The notes: generated from the sequence alone by a model not told the origin. A stretch of DNA of 64,000 nt from Dentipellis sp. KUC8613 (GCA_002286715.1 NSJX01000001.1:2133898-2197897), one strand, 5' to 3'; positions 35,542 through 48,900 are shown, counted from the stretch's first letter. Made by a program: numbers and translations.

Positions 35542-36685
35542 TATATGCGTTGAATGATGCATGAGAAAACATTGAGTACGAATTCCCATCTTGTATACCG
35601 CTATGTAGCTACTAGGACTTGCTGTCTTTCCAGATATTTGTCATTCTCAATGTACTAGTTGCCTCAAGACGTTTATCAGAAGTGGCAATGTTGTAATCTG
35701 TTCAGCAAGCGCTGCGGGTCGCTATTCGGTGTGTGCGGGCTTCTGGAAACCATGGCATTCGAGTTATAAGCCCTCAAGGCCTCACTCGTCCGAGACGTTT
35801 CGGGGATATCAGGGGCCGCCGCTGTGACTGTTGGAGTTTTTGTCAGGTGAGATGACTAGAACTAGAAAACTCAAAGCGCAAGCATCGCTGGCCAGAATTT
35901 GAAGTTACCGGTCGGTCTTTTGACTAGGCTATCTTCAGTCTTTCTGACGTTTCAGAGAGGCCCTAGAATGTACTCTCGAGGTTGGTTTTCTTTCGGCTCA
36001 GACGATAATCGCCTATACTGACTGCTCCGGCCATCCTTAGAAATGCCCGTGGGAAATTCGGCCATAGTGGTCATGGTGGTGGTTCTCAATTTCAGTAAGT
36101 AATCGAATGCCGTAAGGACCAGGCCTCCTTCGAAAGACGGGCGAACGGCCCAAGTTCTGCGGATCTTCCATGTTATACCGGTGTGTACTTCATGACACTC
36201 ATCGTATTTGAACGCCGTTCAATCCACATCGCCGGCATGTCAGTGTTTTCCGAACGTTCCCTGTTGTATTAAATTGGCCGCTCGTGCTCAACTCGCGTCG
36301 AAGCATGTACTCCGAACACTCCTACTCGAATATCTCCTGACCTTGGAACTTGATATCCCGAGTCCAGTCGGAGAGAGAAGCTCAGAAGCGCTTCAGTCCG
36401 GGCTCGGGCATGTAATATCTCATTATCTCCTCGTTTAGAGGCTATTGATTCATCCTCCGCGTATTGTATGGCACTCCAACGCATGTTCGTCGTCCTCACA
36501 GTCTGATGGTCGGCGTCTTTCTGCAGATCAGAGAACACACCCTAATTTTCCAGACATTTTTCTCGCTTGTCGTTGCCAAGGTTCCAGCGAGCTATAAAGC
36601 ATCTCGGTAGGTTCGCTCGGTACTCCAACATCCTAGACCTTCCAACCACCCTCTCATCTCACCCTTCTCCTTTCAAAATCTCACC
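35542..36685. other. Intergenic region
   Basis: About 1.1 kb with no supported gene, RNA or repeat. It ends in the promoter of the first SDR gene. Confidence 0.45.
36593..36598 (+). promoter_or_regulatory. TATA box of first SDR gene
   Basis: TATAAA, 88 bp upstream of the ATG at 36686. The paralogue 2.2 kb downstream has a TATA box at the same distance. Confidence 0.6.
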
Positions 36686-38071
36686 ATGTCGCCTGTTCCT
36701 CCCCCTGGCAAGGCCCTCGTCACCGGCGCGAACGGTTATGTCGCCGTATGGGTTGTGCGCCGTCTCCTTGAGGACGGCTACTCCGTTCGTGGCACGGTGA
36801 GGTCTGCAGACAAAGCTACCCATCTGCGCGAGCTCTTCAGGTCGTACGGTGACAAGCTTGAGCTGGTCGTCGTGCCAGACATCACGGAGGTGCGCGTCTC
36901 CAATCACTTACTCCTGCGCTTTGTTCACCCTGCGCTGGATAACAGGATGGTGCATTCGACGAGGCGGTCAAGGGGATCGACCTTGTCGAGCACACCGCGT
37001 CGCCCTTCACCTACCAGGCGGACAAGGCGGACGGTGGGAATGATATTTTTGCTATCGGTACAGCGGTAACTCATCGGTTATCTTTAGATCTCATTGCCCC
37101 CGCGCTCAAAGGTACTACCGGTATCTTGAACTCCATTAAAAAGAACGGGTATGGGTACTTTATATATCATGCTCGGCTCTCAGGCTGACCGTGAATCTCT
37201 CATGCTCGTGCAGGTCCTCCGTCAAGCGCGTGGTCATCACGGGCTCGGTCGCGTCCGTTTTCAACCCCTTCGTCGCGGGCCCGTCTGATAGGGCATACGA
37301 TGAACGTGACTGGAACGACTCGTCTGTTGAAGCGGTTACGAAGGACCCTGTGGGGACGTCTGGTCTGTACTGGTATCCCGCTTCGAAGACTCTCGGGGAA
37401 AAGGGTAAGTGAAGGTTTCGTTCCTCCTAAACACTGTCCCGCTAATGAATTTCAACAGTCGCCTGGGAGTTCCTGGAGAAGAACAAGTCGTCGGTCAACT
37501 TCGACCTTGTGGTGATCCTTCCGTCATACGTCTTCGGCGTGCGTGCCCTTCCCTTCGCGTTTCGTGCCCTTGAGCTGACGTCAATGTCGACATGTCAGCC
37601 TGCTCTCCATGAAGTGAAAAAACCCATGCAGCTCAATCAGTCGCTGCGGGAGATTTATCAGTACGTTCTCAAGACCAATGATACCCTCCCGGCCCCCGAA
37701 GGCGTCTACGCGTGCATCGACGTCCGCGACCTCGCGGATGCGCACGTCCTTTCTGCCAAGAAGCCGGAGGCCGCGAACAACCGCCTTATCACTTCCGGTC
37801 CTAGCTTCGTATGGCAAGACATCAGTGAGTGTATAGACCAGAATTATGTTCTCCTCGTGCTCAATCAGGTACCCTAGTCGACATCGCTGCCAAGAGCAAC
37901 GTCGTCGAGGCCGACAAGGTCGTCCAGCCCACGCCGAAGAGTGACAAGAATTCGAAGCCGTTCGGAATCAAATCGGAGAAGGCGGAGAAGATGCTCGGGC
38001 TCAAGTGGACGTCGCTGGAGGACACGATCAAAGACAGCATTGCCGACTTCAGGGCGAAGAGTTTCATCTAG
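36686..38071 (+). CDS. Dihydroflavonol-4-reductase-like extended SDR (copy 1)
   Basis: NAD(P)-dependent reductase of the extended short-chain dehydrogenase family. The first exon has the Rossmann motif VTGANGYVAVWVVRRLL and RGTVRSADKATHLRELF. The second begins GAFDEAVKGIDLVEHTASPF. A later exon has RVVITGSVASVF and the catalytic Tyr-x3-Lys in WYPASKTLGEK. Downstream exons carry FDLVVILPSYVFG, GVYACIDVRDLADAHV and a C-terminus with LGLKWTSLEDTIKDSIADF. Several introns of about 50-65 nt interrupt it. The fungal relatives reduce ketones/aldehydes of varied natural products, so the substrate is unknown. A close paralogue with matching intron positions lies immediately downstream in the same orientation. 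Confidence 0.9.
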
Positions 38072-38932
38072 ATCAAGTAACGAATTTTTAACGAAATGTA
38101 CACATAGAGTACAATGATACCATGCACCGCAGGCGGCCCTTGTTCGCCGCGTCTCCTTCGTCCTCTTAAGTCCAGCTCCGTAGCTTTCTTCGTTGTGGAC
38201 GCGAAGAGTCGTCCTGCATGCGAAGCTGGAATGCTGCCAAGCCTTGCTCCGAATCAGTGATCGACGAGGTAAATTAGCTTGTCAACAGCAGACCTCCTCC
38301 CAGGCTTAGGGCTAGCGGAACCTCCGAGCTTTAATTACAATGCGCAAACCCTTCGAGGTGGGACAATAACCTTCTTCAAAGCGCTTGAACATGCTGACGT
38401 ACCGCGCTTTTACAGTACCGACCAGGGTCGAATAGATGTCCATGCTGTCGCAGACTTCTTATCCGCACGCATTTCGTCTTCTTTACGTCCGAGCTACGCG
38501 AAAATGCTAGTATCCACCGTTCTTCCAAGTCTTCTGTGCCTACTTCCCGGCCATTCGCCGACGCTGGCGGGATATAGTCGCCAGACGACATCGAAGATTT
38601 GCTCCGACCGCCATCGGAGAAGGTCATCACGTTCAGCTAAGTCTCACTTTGACATAAAAGATTTCGTTACCTGGGCTTCTTTTTCTCTTCTCTTCCGCAT
38701 GCGTCGTAGGATGTCTATATCTCCCATGCCGTGGTTGTGGGATGCTCGGGCCCGCCCTGTCCCGCCTATGAAGGTCAAAGCGCCAACCGTTTCCCAGGTT
38801 TTACTACCCTGAGCCTTTGTTGGTAAGAGTCCTGCAGATCGTATAAAATCATGTCGGTGCGTACATTCGGTGTTGCAGCGTCCTAGGCCGCACCAAGACA
38901 TCCCTCGTCATCTCGCTCACTCTCTTTCAATA
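38072..38932. other. Spacer between the two SDR paralogues
   Basis: About 860 bp. One frame stays open from about 38279 to 38812 but lacks an ATG start and has no recognisable domain, so I do not call a gene. It contains the second gene's promoter. Confidence 0.45.
38842..38848 (+). promoter_or_regulatory. TATA box of second SDR gene
   Basis: TATAAAA, 91 bp upstream of the ATG at 38933, the same spacing as in the upstream paralogue. This suggests that the duplication included the core promoter. Confidence 0.6.
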
Positions 38933-40316
38933 ATGTCACCAGTTGCTGCGCCCGCGAAGGTTCTCGTTACCGGCGCGAATGGCTACGTCGCTGTTTGGGT
39001 CGTGCGTCGTCTCCTTGAGGACGGTTATTCCGTCCGAGGCACGGTGAGGTCTGCGGAAAAAGGCACCCATCTGCGGGAGCTCTTCAAATCGTACGGAGAT
39101 AAGCTCGAGTTGGTCGTTGTGCCAGACATTACAAAGGTGCTCTTGTGCGCGGCGTATACCCTCACGGTCTATTTACATTGTTTGCATGTTAGGAGGGAGC
39201 ATTCGATGAAGCCGTCAAAGGTGCCGACATTGTAGAGCACACTGCCTCGCCTTTCCAGCTCGAGGTGGACACTGCAGATGGTGCGGGTATCGTTCTATTC
39301 GTCGTTCCGACGCGTATTTACCAGTCGCATTCAGATCTCATTGCTCCTGCTGTCAAGGGTACGCTCAGCATCTTGGAGTCGATCAACAAGAATGCGTACG
39401 CAGGTTTTCGCAAAAATATAGCAGGGTCTGATTGTAGACTTATTTGTTGCAATACAGGCCTTCGGTCAAGCGTGTCGTTGTAACGGGCTCGGTGTCGGCG
39501 GTTTTCAACGCTTTCGTGAAGAGTCCTTCTAGATTATACGACGAAACCGACTGGAACGACTCCGTCATCAAAGCGGTTGAGAAGGATCCAAAGGACACCC
39601 CTCCTATATTCTGGTATCTTGCTTCAAAGACGCTCGGAGAGAAAGGTCAGTGGCAATTTTCCGTGCGTATGTCAAGTGTATTGACTTGGACTAACAGCGG
39701 CATGGGAATTCATGGAGAAGAACAAGTCTGCAATCAACTTCGACCTTGTTGTGGTCCTCCCAACATATGTATTCGGGGTATGTGACTCACCTTTCGCCTT
39801 TCCATTTCTTGGGCTCATTACTCTGGTGTTGGAAGCCCGCTCTTCATGAAGTAAAAGCGCCGATGCAACTGAATCAATCGCTGCGGGAGGTGTACCAATA
39901 TGTCCTCAAGACCAAAGACACTTTGCCGGCTCCTGAAGGCGTCTATGCATGCGTCGACGTTCGCGACTGTGCGGACATCCACGTCCTCTCTGCAAAGACG
40001 CCAGAAGCTGGAAGTAATCGGATCATTGCTTCTGGACATGGCTTCTACTGGCGAGATATATGTGAGTGATAAGCGACTCGTATTGCGTTTGCTTTGTGAC
40101 TGAGCATGTCTGCTAGCTGATATCGCGGCTTCCAGCAAGATCTTGGACACAGATACTATTGTCGGAACTACGCCTGGTCCTGTTACCAACAAATTGAAGG
40201 CGTCTGGACTCGTCAAGACAGACAAGGCGGAGAAATTGCTCGGGTTCAAGTGGACGTCTTTGGAAGATACTGTCAAAGATACCCTAGCAAGCTTCAAGGA
40301 GAAGAACTTTGTTTGA
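38933..40316 (+). CDS. Dihydroflavonol-4-reductase-like extended SDR (copy 2)
   Basis: Paralogue of the gene at 36686. It has the same VTGANGYVAVWVVRRLLEDGY start region and RGTVRSAEKGTHLRELF, then AFDEAVKGADIVEHTASPF. RVVVTGSVSAVF follows, with catalytic Tyr/Lys in FWYLASKTLGEK, and then FDLVVVLPTYVFG, GVYACVDVRDCADIHV and a C-terminus LGFKWTSLEDTVKDTLASF. Intron positions match copy 1. The first exon is almost identical between copies at the protein level while later exons have diverged more, which fits a duplication with constraint, or gene conversion, on the cofactor-binding part. Substrate unknown. Confidence 0.9.
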
Positions 40317-41071
40317 AATCCTCCGGACTTGTAGATATGTACTGGTGCACGTACTAACACGCTGCACATCGGTGTCGTCGTAGAGCACGGAGTTAGACAT
40401 GAGACAAATTTAGACGCCCGTGTCATGATCAGCCTGTCAGAGTGACTGTCATGTTGGAACTGGTGCTAGGCACCTGCAAGACACTGTGAACATCTCGAGC
40501 TGCTCATGATCTCAGTGTTCCATACCAAGGGCTCCGAGATAGATATCCCTGCTCAGTACCGGAAACCCCCCAAAACTGCATGGGGAATTGTCGTGGTTTA
40601 TCTGGAGTACGAAGGCGGGATTTTGCCGCGGGCACATTTTGACAAGGTGAAGAGATTCTTGGAGGACAGACATCTTCCCCGGCCGTCATGTTGGAATATC
40701 CACATATCTCGAACGATGACCTGAAAGTCCGCATGCCACATGCCTGTAGCCGCTTTCCGAAATCCATGCAGCCTCGTGTATGCTTCACTTATCCCGACGT
40801 TTCGCTTGTATTCTTGCTCCGGGACCACTGACGGCCAATGTCTCGTGCTTCATGCTGTACTCTTACCTCCACCTGACTATCACTACCATAACGTATGGCG
40901 TTCGAGTCGCATTGTACACTCCTGAGTATCATCGCCCAGTTCGGTATCTGTAGCCATGTCTGTACTGTAGAGTACATACGCTGCTACGATGCATAAGTAC
41001 GCGATCTGCCTTTCGAATGTCAATATTTCCATTCAGGTATCATACACACACCTTAGCCTCAAAATCCATCC
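40317..41071. other. Intergenic region between convergent genes
   Basis: About 750 bp between the 3' ends of SDR copy 2 (+) and the AIM3-like gene (-). No gene, RNA or repeat is supported. Confidence 0.45.
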
Positions 41072-43160
41072 TCACAACGTCAACGTCCTCACGCCGGCCG
41101 GCGGCGTAGGCGCCAGCTCCGCCCCCACATACGCCTGCATCCCCACGGGCCTATAAATCCACACCTCACCATCCTTGAACCCGGCGAGCGGATACGTCTT
41201 CTTCACGGGCGGGCTGTCCACACCCTGCTCGACCACCTCGAGCTGCACGAGCTCGCTCGGGTGCAGCGCGCCGCCATGCACCGGCGTGCGCGTCGGCACC
41301 GCGTCCGCCGTGATCACAGCCGTGTGGTCGGGGTTCCCGAACGACGCATACGCGCCGCGCGGGAGGTCGAGGCGCGCGAGACGCCACTCGACGACGTCGC
41401 CGCGGCGCACGCGGTCGTCGCCGCCGTACCAGCGGCCCGCGCGCGGCGTGCCCTTGAAGATGAGGTGCCCGTGCGTGCGCGCGATGCTGCCGACGGGCGG
41501 CGCGGCGGGCAGCAGGCGCGCGGCGTGCGCGAGCGCCTCGTTCGCGAGGTCCCAGCACTCGCCGCGCGCGCAAAAGCGGCCTGTGCCTGCGAAGCTCTCT
41601 GCGAACGCGGCGACGATCTCGCCGTACGTGTCGTGCGCGGCGCGCAGGGCCGCGCCGTCCATCGGCGCCGGGCGCGGGAGGTACTCGGCGTGCCGCTGCA
41701 CGGCGGCGGCGTCGTTGGGGTCTGCGGGGGTGACCTTGTCGTAGGTGACGCTGAACCAGCAGATGCTGAGGTCCGCGAAGAGGAAGCCTGCGTAGAGCGT
41801 TTGCGTGGTGCCGACCCAGGACGTGTTGGCGCGCCAGCGCACGCGGCCTTCGTTCTGAAGCGGTGTGGGGAGGCCTTTGGGTTTGGAGTACCAGGCTTCG
41901 GTCCAGTGCGTGGATGGGTGGAAGTAGTACGCAATGTCGAGTGCTGTGCAGCCGTGTTCGGTTGGAGGTGGGTATGACATCTCGAGGTCGTCTGTAATAA
42001 AGTTCAAGAACCAAGACAGTGATAGTCGAAAGTGAGTGACTATGTACCTTCGACCAGCGCAGGCGACACAGATGTGGGCTTAGTGCCTAGATTAATCCTT
42101 GGCTGCAAGCAAGCAACCGACACGCACGTCATGAGGAAGTCTGATCACGGAATTATTCTGAGGAAATGAACGTACCGGACCCCGAGCAGGCGACGCAGAC
42201 GGCGGCGGCGCATGTACCCTAGGTGCAGGTGGCGGCGCAGCAGCATGTGCTCTGAAACCCGGCTTCGGTGCAGTCTTCGACACCCCACTCACAGCACCAG
42301 CACCTCCAGAATCAGAACTCGTCGCGTCCATATAGCGCGCAAAGAACTCGTCGAGCCAGCTGAAGAACACATTCTTGTCCTCATACGTCAGATTGACCCA
42401 GTCGATGGCGATGGCGTCGATCTCGACAATTTCCTGCCTCTGTGTACTCTGCCAGGGCGCTCTGTCGTGGTGGGCGATGTGGGTAGGAGCAGGGGCAGGG
42501 GGAGGAGGAGGTGCCGGAGGAGAGGCAGCGGCAGGAGCGGGCCGGCTATGGCGCGCGATGGGCGGCGGGGGCGCGGAGGGGCGCGGGGACGGGGTGGGCC
42601 GTGGCGCTGGCGAGGGCGCGCTCGACTGGCTGCTCGCAGTCGACGTGCTCCGCTGGGGAAGAGGCGGCCGCGCTGGCGGAGAGACGGGGCTCCCGGATTT
42701 GGAGCTGCTCCGTGCGGGAAGCGGCGGCCGGTGCGGGGGCACTGGGCTGCCCGCGGGACTCCCCAGGCTGGATTTGGACTGGTTTCTCTGTGGTAGGGGT
42801 GGGCGTGGAGGTGCGGCCGGAGGAGGTGCGGGACTGTGAGAGCCCTGCGTGTCCACCGCGCTTGAGCTCGATGCGGTCCGTGTTGGCGGTGGTCCGTACA
42901 AGCTCGCATTTGTCGCGCCCCGAGGTGGCGGGGGAGGCGGGGCTGAGTTTGACGATGGACTGTTGCTGGCGCCGTTGCCGAATGACGAGCTCTGGTAGCG
43001 GCCTTTGGCCGAGTTATAGCCTGCGACGCTGACGTTCTTGGCTTTGGCGGCGCCCTTCTTGACCTGGTCGGCTAGAGAGCAGGTCAGACTTGCAGAGTAG
43101 ATATCTGGAGGTTGGCGGATAGCACTCACCGGTGGGTAGAGGTATCACGAAGAACGGCAT
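41072..43160 (-). CDS. AIM3/BBC1-like actin-patch protein with C-terminal cysteine-proteinase-fold domain
   Basis: Four exons (43160-43130, 43071-42176, 42102-42048, 41991-41072) give 633 aa. The N-terminus MPFFVIPLPT leads into QVKKGAAKAKNVSVAGYNSAKGRY, like the start of AIM3. Residues about 50-230 are Pro/Ser/Ala-rich with many PPLPQR-type SH3-binding motifs. A short conserved block, AIDWVNLTYEDKNVFFSWLDEFFARYM, precedes the C-terminal domain (about 330-633), which has GCTALDIAYYFHPSTHW, WVGTTQTLYAGFLF, a CWDLANEAL motif, GHLIFKG and a late DHTAVI. That domain matches the BBC1/AIM3 domain with a cysteine-proteinase fold. The Cys, His and Asp positions are present, so a catalytic or pseudo-catalytic site is possible. 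Family members act at cortical actin patches during endocytosis. No SH3 domain is present, which favours AIM3 over BBC1. Confidence 0.8.
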
Positions 43161-43852
43161 TGTCGTTCAGGAGGAAGAGAGTACTTCGGTGAGTACTATG
43201 GTAGTGGTTGCACTTGAAGCTGCTGATAGCTCCGAAAGTGTGACTTCATTGAATTGGTATCCTGATCTAATCTTACAATTGTAACCAGCTTATCACGCTC
43301 TTCAAGGAACCCTAACAGACGCTTCAACCTCAAATAAAAGGGTGCTTTATATCCTTCCCTCAACCTTCAGTCCGACATCAGCGAGCGAGACTCAACGTGG
43401 TTCGACACGGAGCAAGTATATGTACATCGTCTTTAATCAACTTCACTTCAACAAAACCAGTTCTTCAGTCCACGTTTCATCGGATACTGATATTATACTA
43501 CGTATACTAGCCCAATAAAATGCACAATGCAAAGCATAATCGTGGTCAATGAAACAGCAGCTACCCATTCTGTACCAGGAACGAAATAGAACTAAGGCGC
43601 CGCCGCTGGGGGCGCCTGGGGATGTAGGGGGGCTCGGGGCTTGGGGGGTGGGGAGTACGATGGCGATGTGAGGTAGGCAAAGAGGAGGAAAATAATAAAA
43701 TGGCACAAAAGTATGTTTGGTGTTGGCGAGTGAGAGATTCCGGCCTGTCGATAGCAATATGGTGGAGCGCATCCCGGATGCGCGGGTCGGCAGGTGATGA
43801 AGGTGAGAGTGCTGAGAGAGTGTGGAGTGGAGTGGCTACAATAGTGGTACTG
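43161..43852. other. Spacer between kelch gene 3' end and AIM3-like promoter
   Basis: About 690 bp. It holds the 3' UTR of the kelch gene and the promoter of the AIM3-like gene, both on the minus strand. A TATAAAG word on the minus strand at about 43347-43353 lies about 190 bp before the AIM3-like start. Confidence 0.45.
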
Positions 43853-45944
43853 TCATGCCTCGATCCTGAAGCTCGTGACTTGCGGGAGATAGGCGGCCGC
43901 TGCGAGATCTAAAATATGTACATCGTCGTATACTTCGTGGCCGTTGAAACCGCCGAAGACAAAGAGTCGGGAGTCTGCGAGAAGGGAGACGTGGTAGCCG
44001 CGTGGGTTGGGAGGTTTGCCTAACGTCGGCCGTGGCTCGTATTGAAGAGAAACTGCAGAGCAAAAATGATTAGGGACTGTAGACGAGTGATCCGCCAAGA
44101 CCTACCAAGGTTGAAGAGCAGGAGTTCTGAGGTGTATTCCGTGCCATCGTGTCCACCGGTGATGAAGAGATATGATCCGACCTGGGTGACTGCATGTGAA
44201 AGCCTCCTATGCGTCACTTCAGGTTTGATCTGTGTCCACTGGCGCGTATCTGACAGTGAGAGAAACCCGTGAACAAGCTAACTTCGCCGTTCTGAACTGG
44301 GACTTACCGAGGTTCAGACACCAAACGTCCGAGAAACACTCTCGGCCATCGCTCCCACCGACAATAATCATCACATTGCCGATCAAGTTTGCGGTATGGT
44401 ACCCTCGGGGTGTGGGCTTTTTCCTGCTGGTCTCGATGCACTCCCACCTCATCTTGTCGATTGAGCCGCTGACATCAAGCGTCCAAACGTCGTTGAGCGC
44501 CTGCATGCCATTACCGCCGCCGAACACCCAGATCTTGCCTTGGTAGTAAACGGCCGTGTGCGCACGCCGCGGAGGCGGGAGTTCCTCCGAGATGAGAGTC
44601 GGCCGCATCCAGCGGCGCAGTGTCAGATCCAGGACGAAGACGCTGTTATAATAAACAGGCCCTTCCCCACCGCCAAAGATAACAAGCTTGCGATCCACGA
44701 GGGTGGCCGTATGCGCGCGGCAGGGCGGCGGAATTTCACCCTGAGTGTCAGGGCGGGACCACTGCATCGTCTCTGGAGCGCACGGCCGTTAGCTCACGCT
44801 CATGCCGCAGCGCACACGACGCCGACGCACCGGTATTGAACGTCCACACGTCCTTCCAGCAGCCCTTGTCGTCGCAGCCGCCGAAGAGCCACGCAACATG
44901 GTCGACGAGCGTGACGCTGTGCGCGCGCATGCTGTGCGACGGCAGCGTGCCCCACACGGGCGCCTTGCTCCAGTGCATGACCGACGGCGGCGCGGGCTCG
45001 ACGTCCTTTGCGTGCGGGAGGTGCGGGATCGTGCGCACGCGCGGCGCGGGCTCGTTCGAGGCCGGCGTCTTGCTCTTCCCCGAGGCCGGTGTCGAACTGG
45101 CTGCGCCGCTGTCTTTGGTGCCCGCGAGCGATGTGGAGCTGGCGTTGGCGGCTGCGAGACGCCGCACAGATGACACTTCAGAATGACTCGAGCCGCCGTC
45201 GCCTGTGTTGGACCGCCGGGAGCCCGCCGGGCGCGGGCCCGTCGGGGTACGCGCCAACGGCGACCCTGGCGGCTTGAGTGTGGAGGTGGAGGGTGTCGCG
45301 ATGTGGGCGGGAGTGTGATATGAGGGAGAGCGTCTGTCTGGGAGTGGACTTGGAAGGGCAGGCGAGGTGATTATATCTTCAGGTTGAGGCGGAAGGGTGA
45401 AGCTGGTTTGCGGGGAGAGATTTCGAGTAGATGCCTTGCGGCGGGGGCCTGACGCCCTGGACGACGTGGGCGACGGCGGATCCGACGACGGCATGTCGAG
45501 ATCGTCGTCGACGGTGATGTGAGAAGAGAATATGAGGGGTGAGGAGGAGGGGCTGCGGGAGGGAGAAGAAAAGGCGCGGGATGAGGCGGGCATTGCTTTT
45601 GAGGACGCGTCGCTCGCTGGCCGACGCTCCGTGCGAACCTTGCGCTTATTCCGGTTCCTGGAAACAAATGCTTTCAGTTGCTTCCGCTGACGACCGCCTC
45701 TCCCATAGCTCACCGTCGTCGTCGCTGACGAGCTCGGGCTGTTTGCGGTGGGCGACTGGGACGAGCTGCGAGGTTGTGGCTTGCGAAGAGCCTCTGGCTG
45801 CTCGACGACAGGTCGCGGCCATCCTATCAAGTCGATCTTCTGATTCTCGCACACTCCGACTACAAATGCGGCCCCCTCTTTCCCGCCCATCCGATTACCG
45901 ACCGGCTCTGGTTCAGCCTGTCTCTTAGACTCTAGTGGGCTCAT
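43853..45944 (-). CDS. Kelch-repeat protein
   Basis: The first exon (45944 to about 44810) has a 270-residue basic, Ser/Pro-rich leader (RNRNKRKVRTERRP) and the first kelch repeat, HSVTLVDHVAWLFGGCDD...DVWTFNT. The next exon holds three more: PPCRAHTATLVDRKLVIFGGG, PPPRRAHTAVYYQGKIWVFGGG and PRGYHTANLIGNVMIIVGGSDG. Two further exons give LSHAVTQVGSYLFITGGHDG and PRGYHVSLLADSRLFVFGGFNG. Six repeats form a complete beta-propeller. In fungi such proteins (Tea1, Ral2 types) serve in polarity or as scaffolds. No other domain, F-box or catalytic motif is visible, so the role is open. Introns are short and sit between repeats. The start ATG is the first in a long open frame. Confidence 0.85.
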
Positions 45945-48900
45945 TTCATGCCTACTTACACCTGCAGCTCGTATAGGTGCGCCACCGACACGTTCCTACA
46001 TTTGCAATACCTCTAGCAGGCCTCATGGCCTTGGCATGATCGCTGTCGCCTCGTTATTGCAACATGCTCAAAATAAGCGAGCAAGCAGCCGCGATCTTGT
46101 GACTCCTGCGTTTCCTACAACGACAGCTGGTCATTTCTACCAAAAACGTCAGACAATGCGGAGGACGTTGCTCTCTTACTTACGGCTTTCCCTAGCTGTC
46201 CCTCGTGGGTGCCGTAACTTCCACGCTGAACGGAAGCAAGAACGACGTCATTTGCATGACTTGCGTGCGCCCGATCTGCCATGCAGCGTGCTCCACTCGC
46301 TTGGGCGACTCAGCCGGTCTCCTTGGGGATAGGGACCGACGATCGCGCCCTCATCGTCAACTTTAAACGACGAAGGCGCTCCGGACTTCACCGTCTTCAA
46401 AGCTGGTTCATTCGTGCAGAAATGTACTCGTGGTCAATAACTGCTGCACGTAACGTGAGGATGATACCATGCTCTTATTGAATCATGATGCTATCATCAA
46501 AACATTGACCGCAAGTGGAACACAATCATGGGAACTGCGCTCATGGAGGGTACTTGCTTCGGGGCATTCCGCCCGGTACGCCGTAGGCTCCTGCTTATGC
46601 ATCCCGTATGGTGAACTTGTTGACCTCATCTGTTTCGTTAGTGAATCATCTCAAAGCTTGTCTACAGTGATAAGTAACTGAAACACAGGATATCAGCTTG
46701 AACTTAACTTCTTGAACCAGACGACTATCTAGTGCCTTGTGCACCGTCATGACGGTGAGCGTATCGTGTCTTGCATTGAGCTAGGAAGTGTTCGACGAGA
46801 CGACCCCGGAGGAGGGACCCTCTTGGGATACGCACATTGTCAAGCGTAAACACACCGGCGTTGACAGTCAGTACTAGTCAGTTCTCCATAGGGCCCTCGC
46901 CACCAGCATACACACCGAATGAATAATCCCATTCATCTCCGCCTGCCCCTTCCTTCACTCTTCTCTGCCATAACCACATCACGACTCGTAATCCGGAGGG
47001 CCGCCGTAATACGCAGCGACACCACGACTTCCCAGCGCCCGGCTTCTTCAAGTCCAGCGTGGCAACCACGTGGCGGCGGCCTCGTCGAATGGGGCAGCGA
47101 ACGAAGAGCCTCCAATCATCACGCAGAAGTCCGCGCTCATTTACGAAGAAGCGTTGGCTGCTTGCTCCACGCATAATGGAGGTATACCGCCCACCCGGGC
47201 ACTAAGGTTCGTTGGACAAGGTTCGTGGTGTTTGACGCTGATCGGGGTTTTCCGCGGTGGAGCTGAAGAAGTTCGTTGTAACCTGTAAGTACGTTGAGAG
47301 GATTAAGCGTTTAGGCTGATGTAGGTAGATGGACGCTTCATGTGAGCGAGAGTTTTCATTCTCGACTTTTATCACAGAACCTCCCCCTGCTCTCATGGCC
47401 AACCAGCCGCATCTACACCGTCCGAAGCATCGGCAGCGAGCACGACCAACGCCCTTGCCGCGAAGCTGGAGATCAGTGGAGCGACAAGGTGCGCGTCTAC
47501 GACGACGACCGATTCTGGTCCGGCTGTTCCAGGTGGGTTTCCTGGCGGGCTATCTGCGCGAGGCAAGGAGGACGTGACGGGCGTAACTCGTATGCATGCG
47601 AACAGTCGATTGCCAATTTGCAGGCCACACCGACCTTACAGAAGTAACGACCTCAGCGCAACAGAATCACATAACATGCGGTACGCGAGGCAATATGATG
47701 GTAAAAATCCAAACGATGGATCACTTACCACGCCGCTCACGACTTTGCAAACCGTTGCCGCTCGCAGACGATATATCTCAAATATCAAGGAACGCACAGC
47801 AAGCACCGTCGTACACTACCAAAACGACAACGACGCAAGATATTGGGCATCAGATTGTATCTTTGCGAGCTTTGTGGGTCCGGATTCAAGTTCCTTGGAG
47901 CTGCAAGAGTTCCTGGTGCCGCAAGGCTATGACCGGTAGCAATATCAATATACTCAAGCTGTTCAGGTTTCAGGTGAGTAGTTTCCTGCTACTGAGCGGT
48001 AGTGTCGTCATTGCAAGTGCTCACTCTGCCTGCTCAACGGTAAACCACAAGACGGCAAGTCTCTCGGCGATATTCGGTGAAGCCGACTCAGCGCCCGGCA
48101 TCATAGAGGCAATCCACTCGCCTTCGCGGTCCAGCTCCCATGACAGCAACGGCGAACAAAAATGTCGCGCGTTGTCTAGAAGAAGTTAGCGACGATGCGC
48201 GCCCGTCGTAGTCTTCTCTCACGTCCCAGCAAGGCAGTGAATGCAAAAAGTCAGATTCGAAGCTAAATCCTGTCCACAGCGACTCGAAATGGAACAATGC
48301 CATTGCTGCACGCACGCAGCGCGTGCACCCTGTCAGTCCGGGCACGTCAACCTACGATCCCGCGGCGCGCATCGTCTGTCGCGCAGCACGGTGTCACCGT
48401 CGAGTCTTCCGCGGTCACCAAGCCCGCTTTGAAGTCCAAGAGGCTGGCAGCGTGATGACGCGGCGAACACTAAAGCCGAATGTTTATAATTATCCTCCGT
48501 CGGACAGCGCGATGCGACCAGTTGCCATACCATGCTCGCAACAGGTTCCGGGTCGAGTGGTATGACGAATCGCGAGCACACGAGGCACACTGATGTCGAG
48601 CGGCAGGGAGCGGCAGTACATCTGCGTTGGACGCGGACCGCGAACTGTGACGAGGTGCGCGACGCCATGCGCGGATGCCGGCGTGCCGTCCAGGAACATG
48701 TGGCCGTCGTGTTTTATTTAATTGGCTGTTGCCGTGGCTACGGATAACGCATCGTTTCTGGAATCTGGATCCCTGTTGGGAAAAAGGCCTCGAAGTGCCG
48801 CCGGGATGTGTCATGTGCTCGGAAGGGAGAACCGTCGGAGCGCTGGGCAGAGCTGGGCGGGACGGAGGGGAAGAGAGAGCTGCGGTCGACGCACGGCGGA

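Noticed and set aside
38279..38812. 177-residue open frame between the SDR genes
   Set aside because: Begins with TTG, has no in-frame ATG until late and shows no domain; more likely non-coding.
41166..42014. Arg/His-rich open frame overlapping the AIM3-like domain
   Set aside because: Alternative frame of a GC-rich exon. The AIM3/BBC1 motifs are in the other frame.
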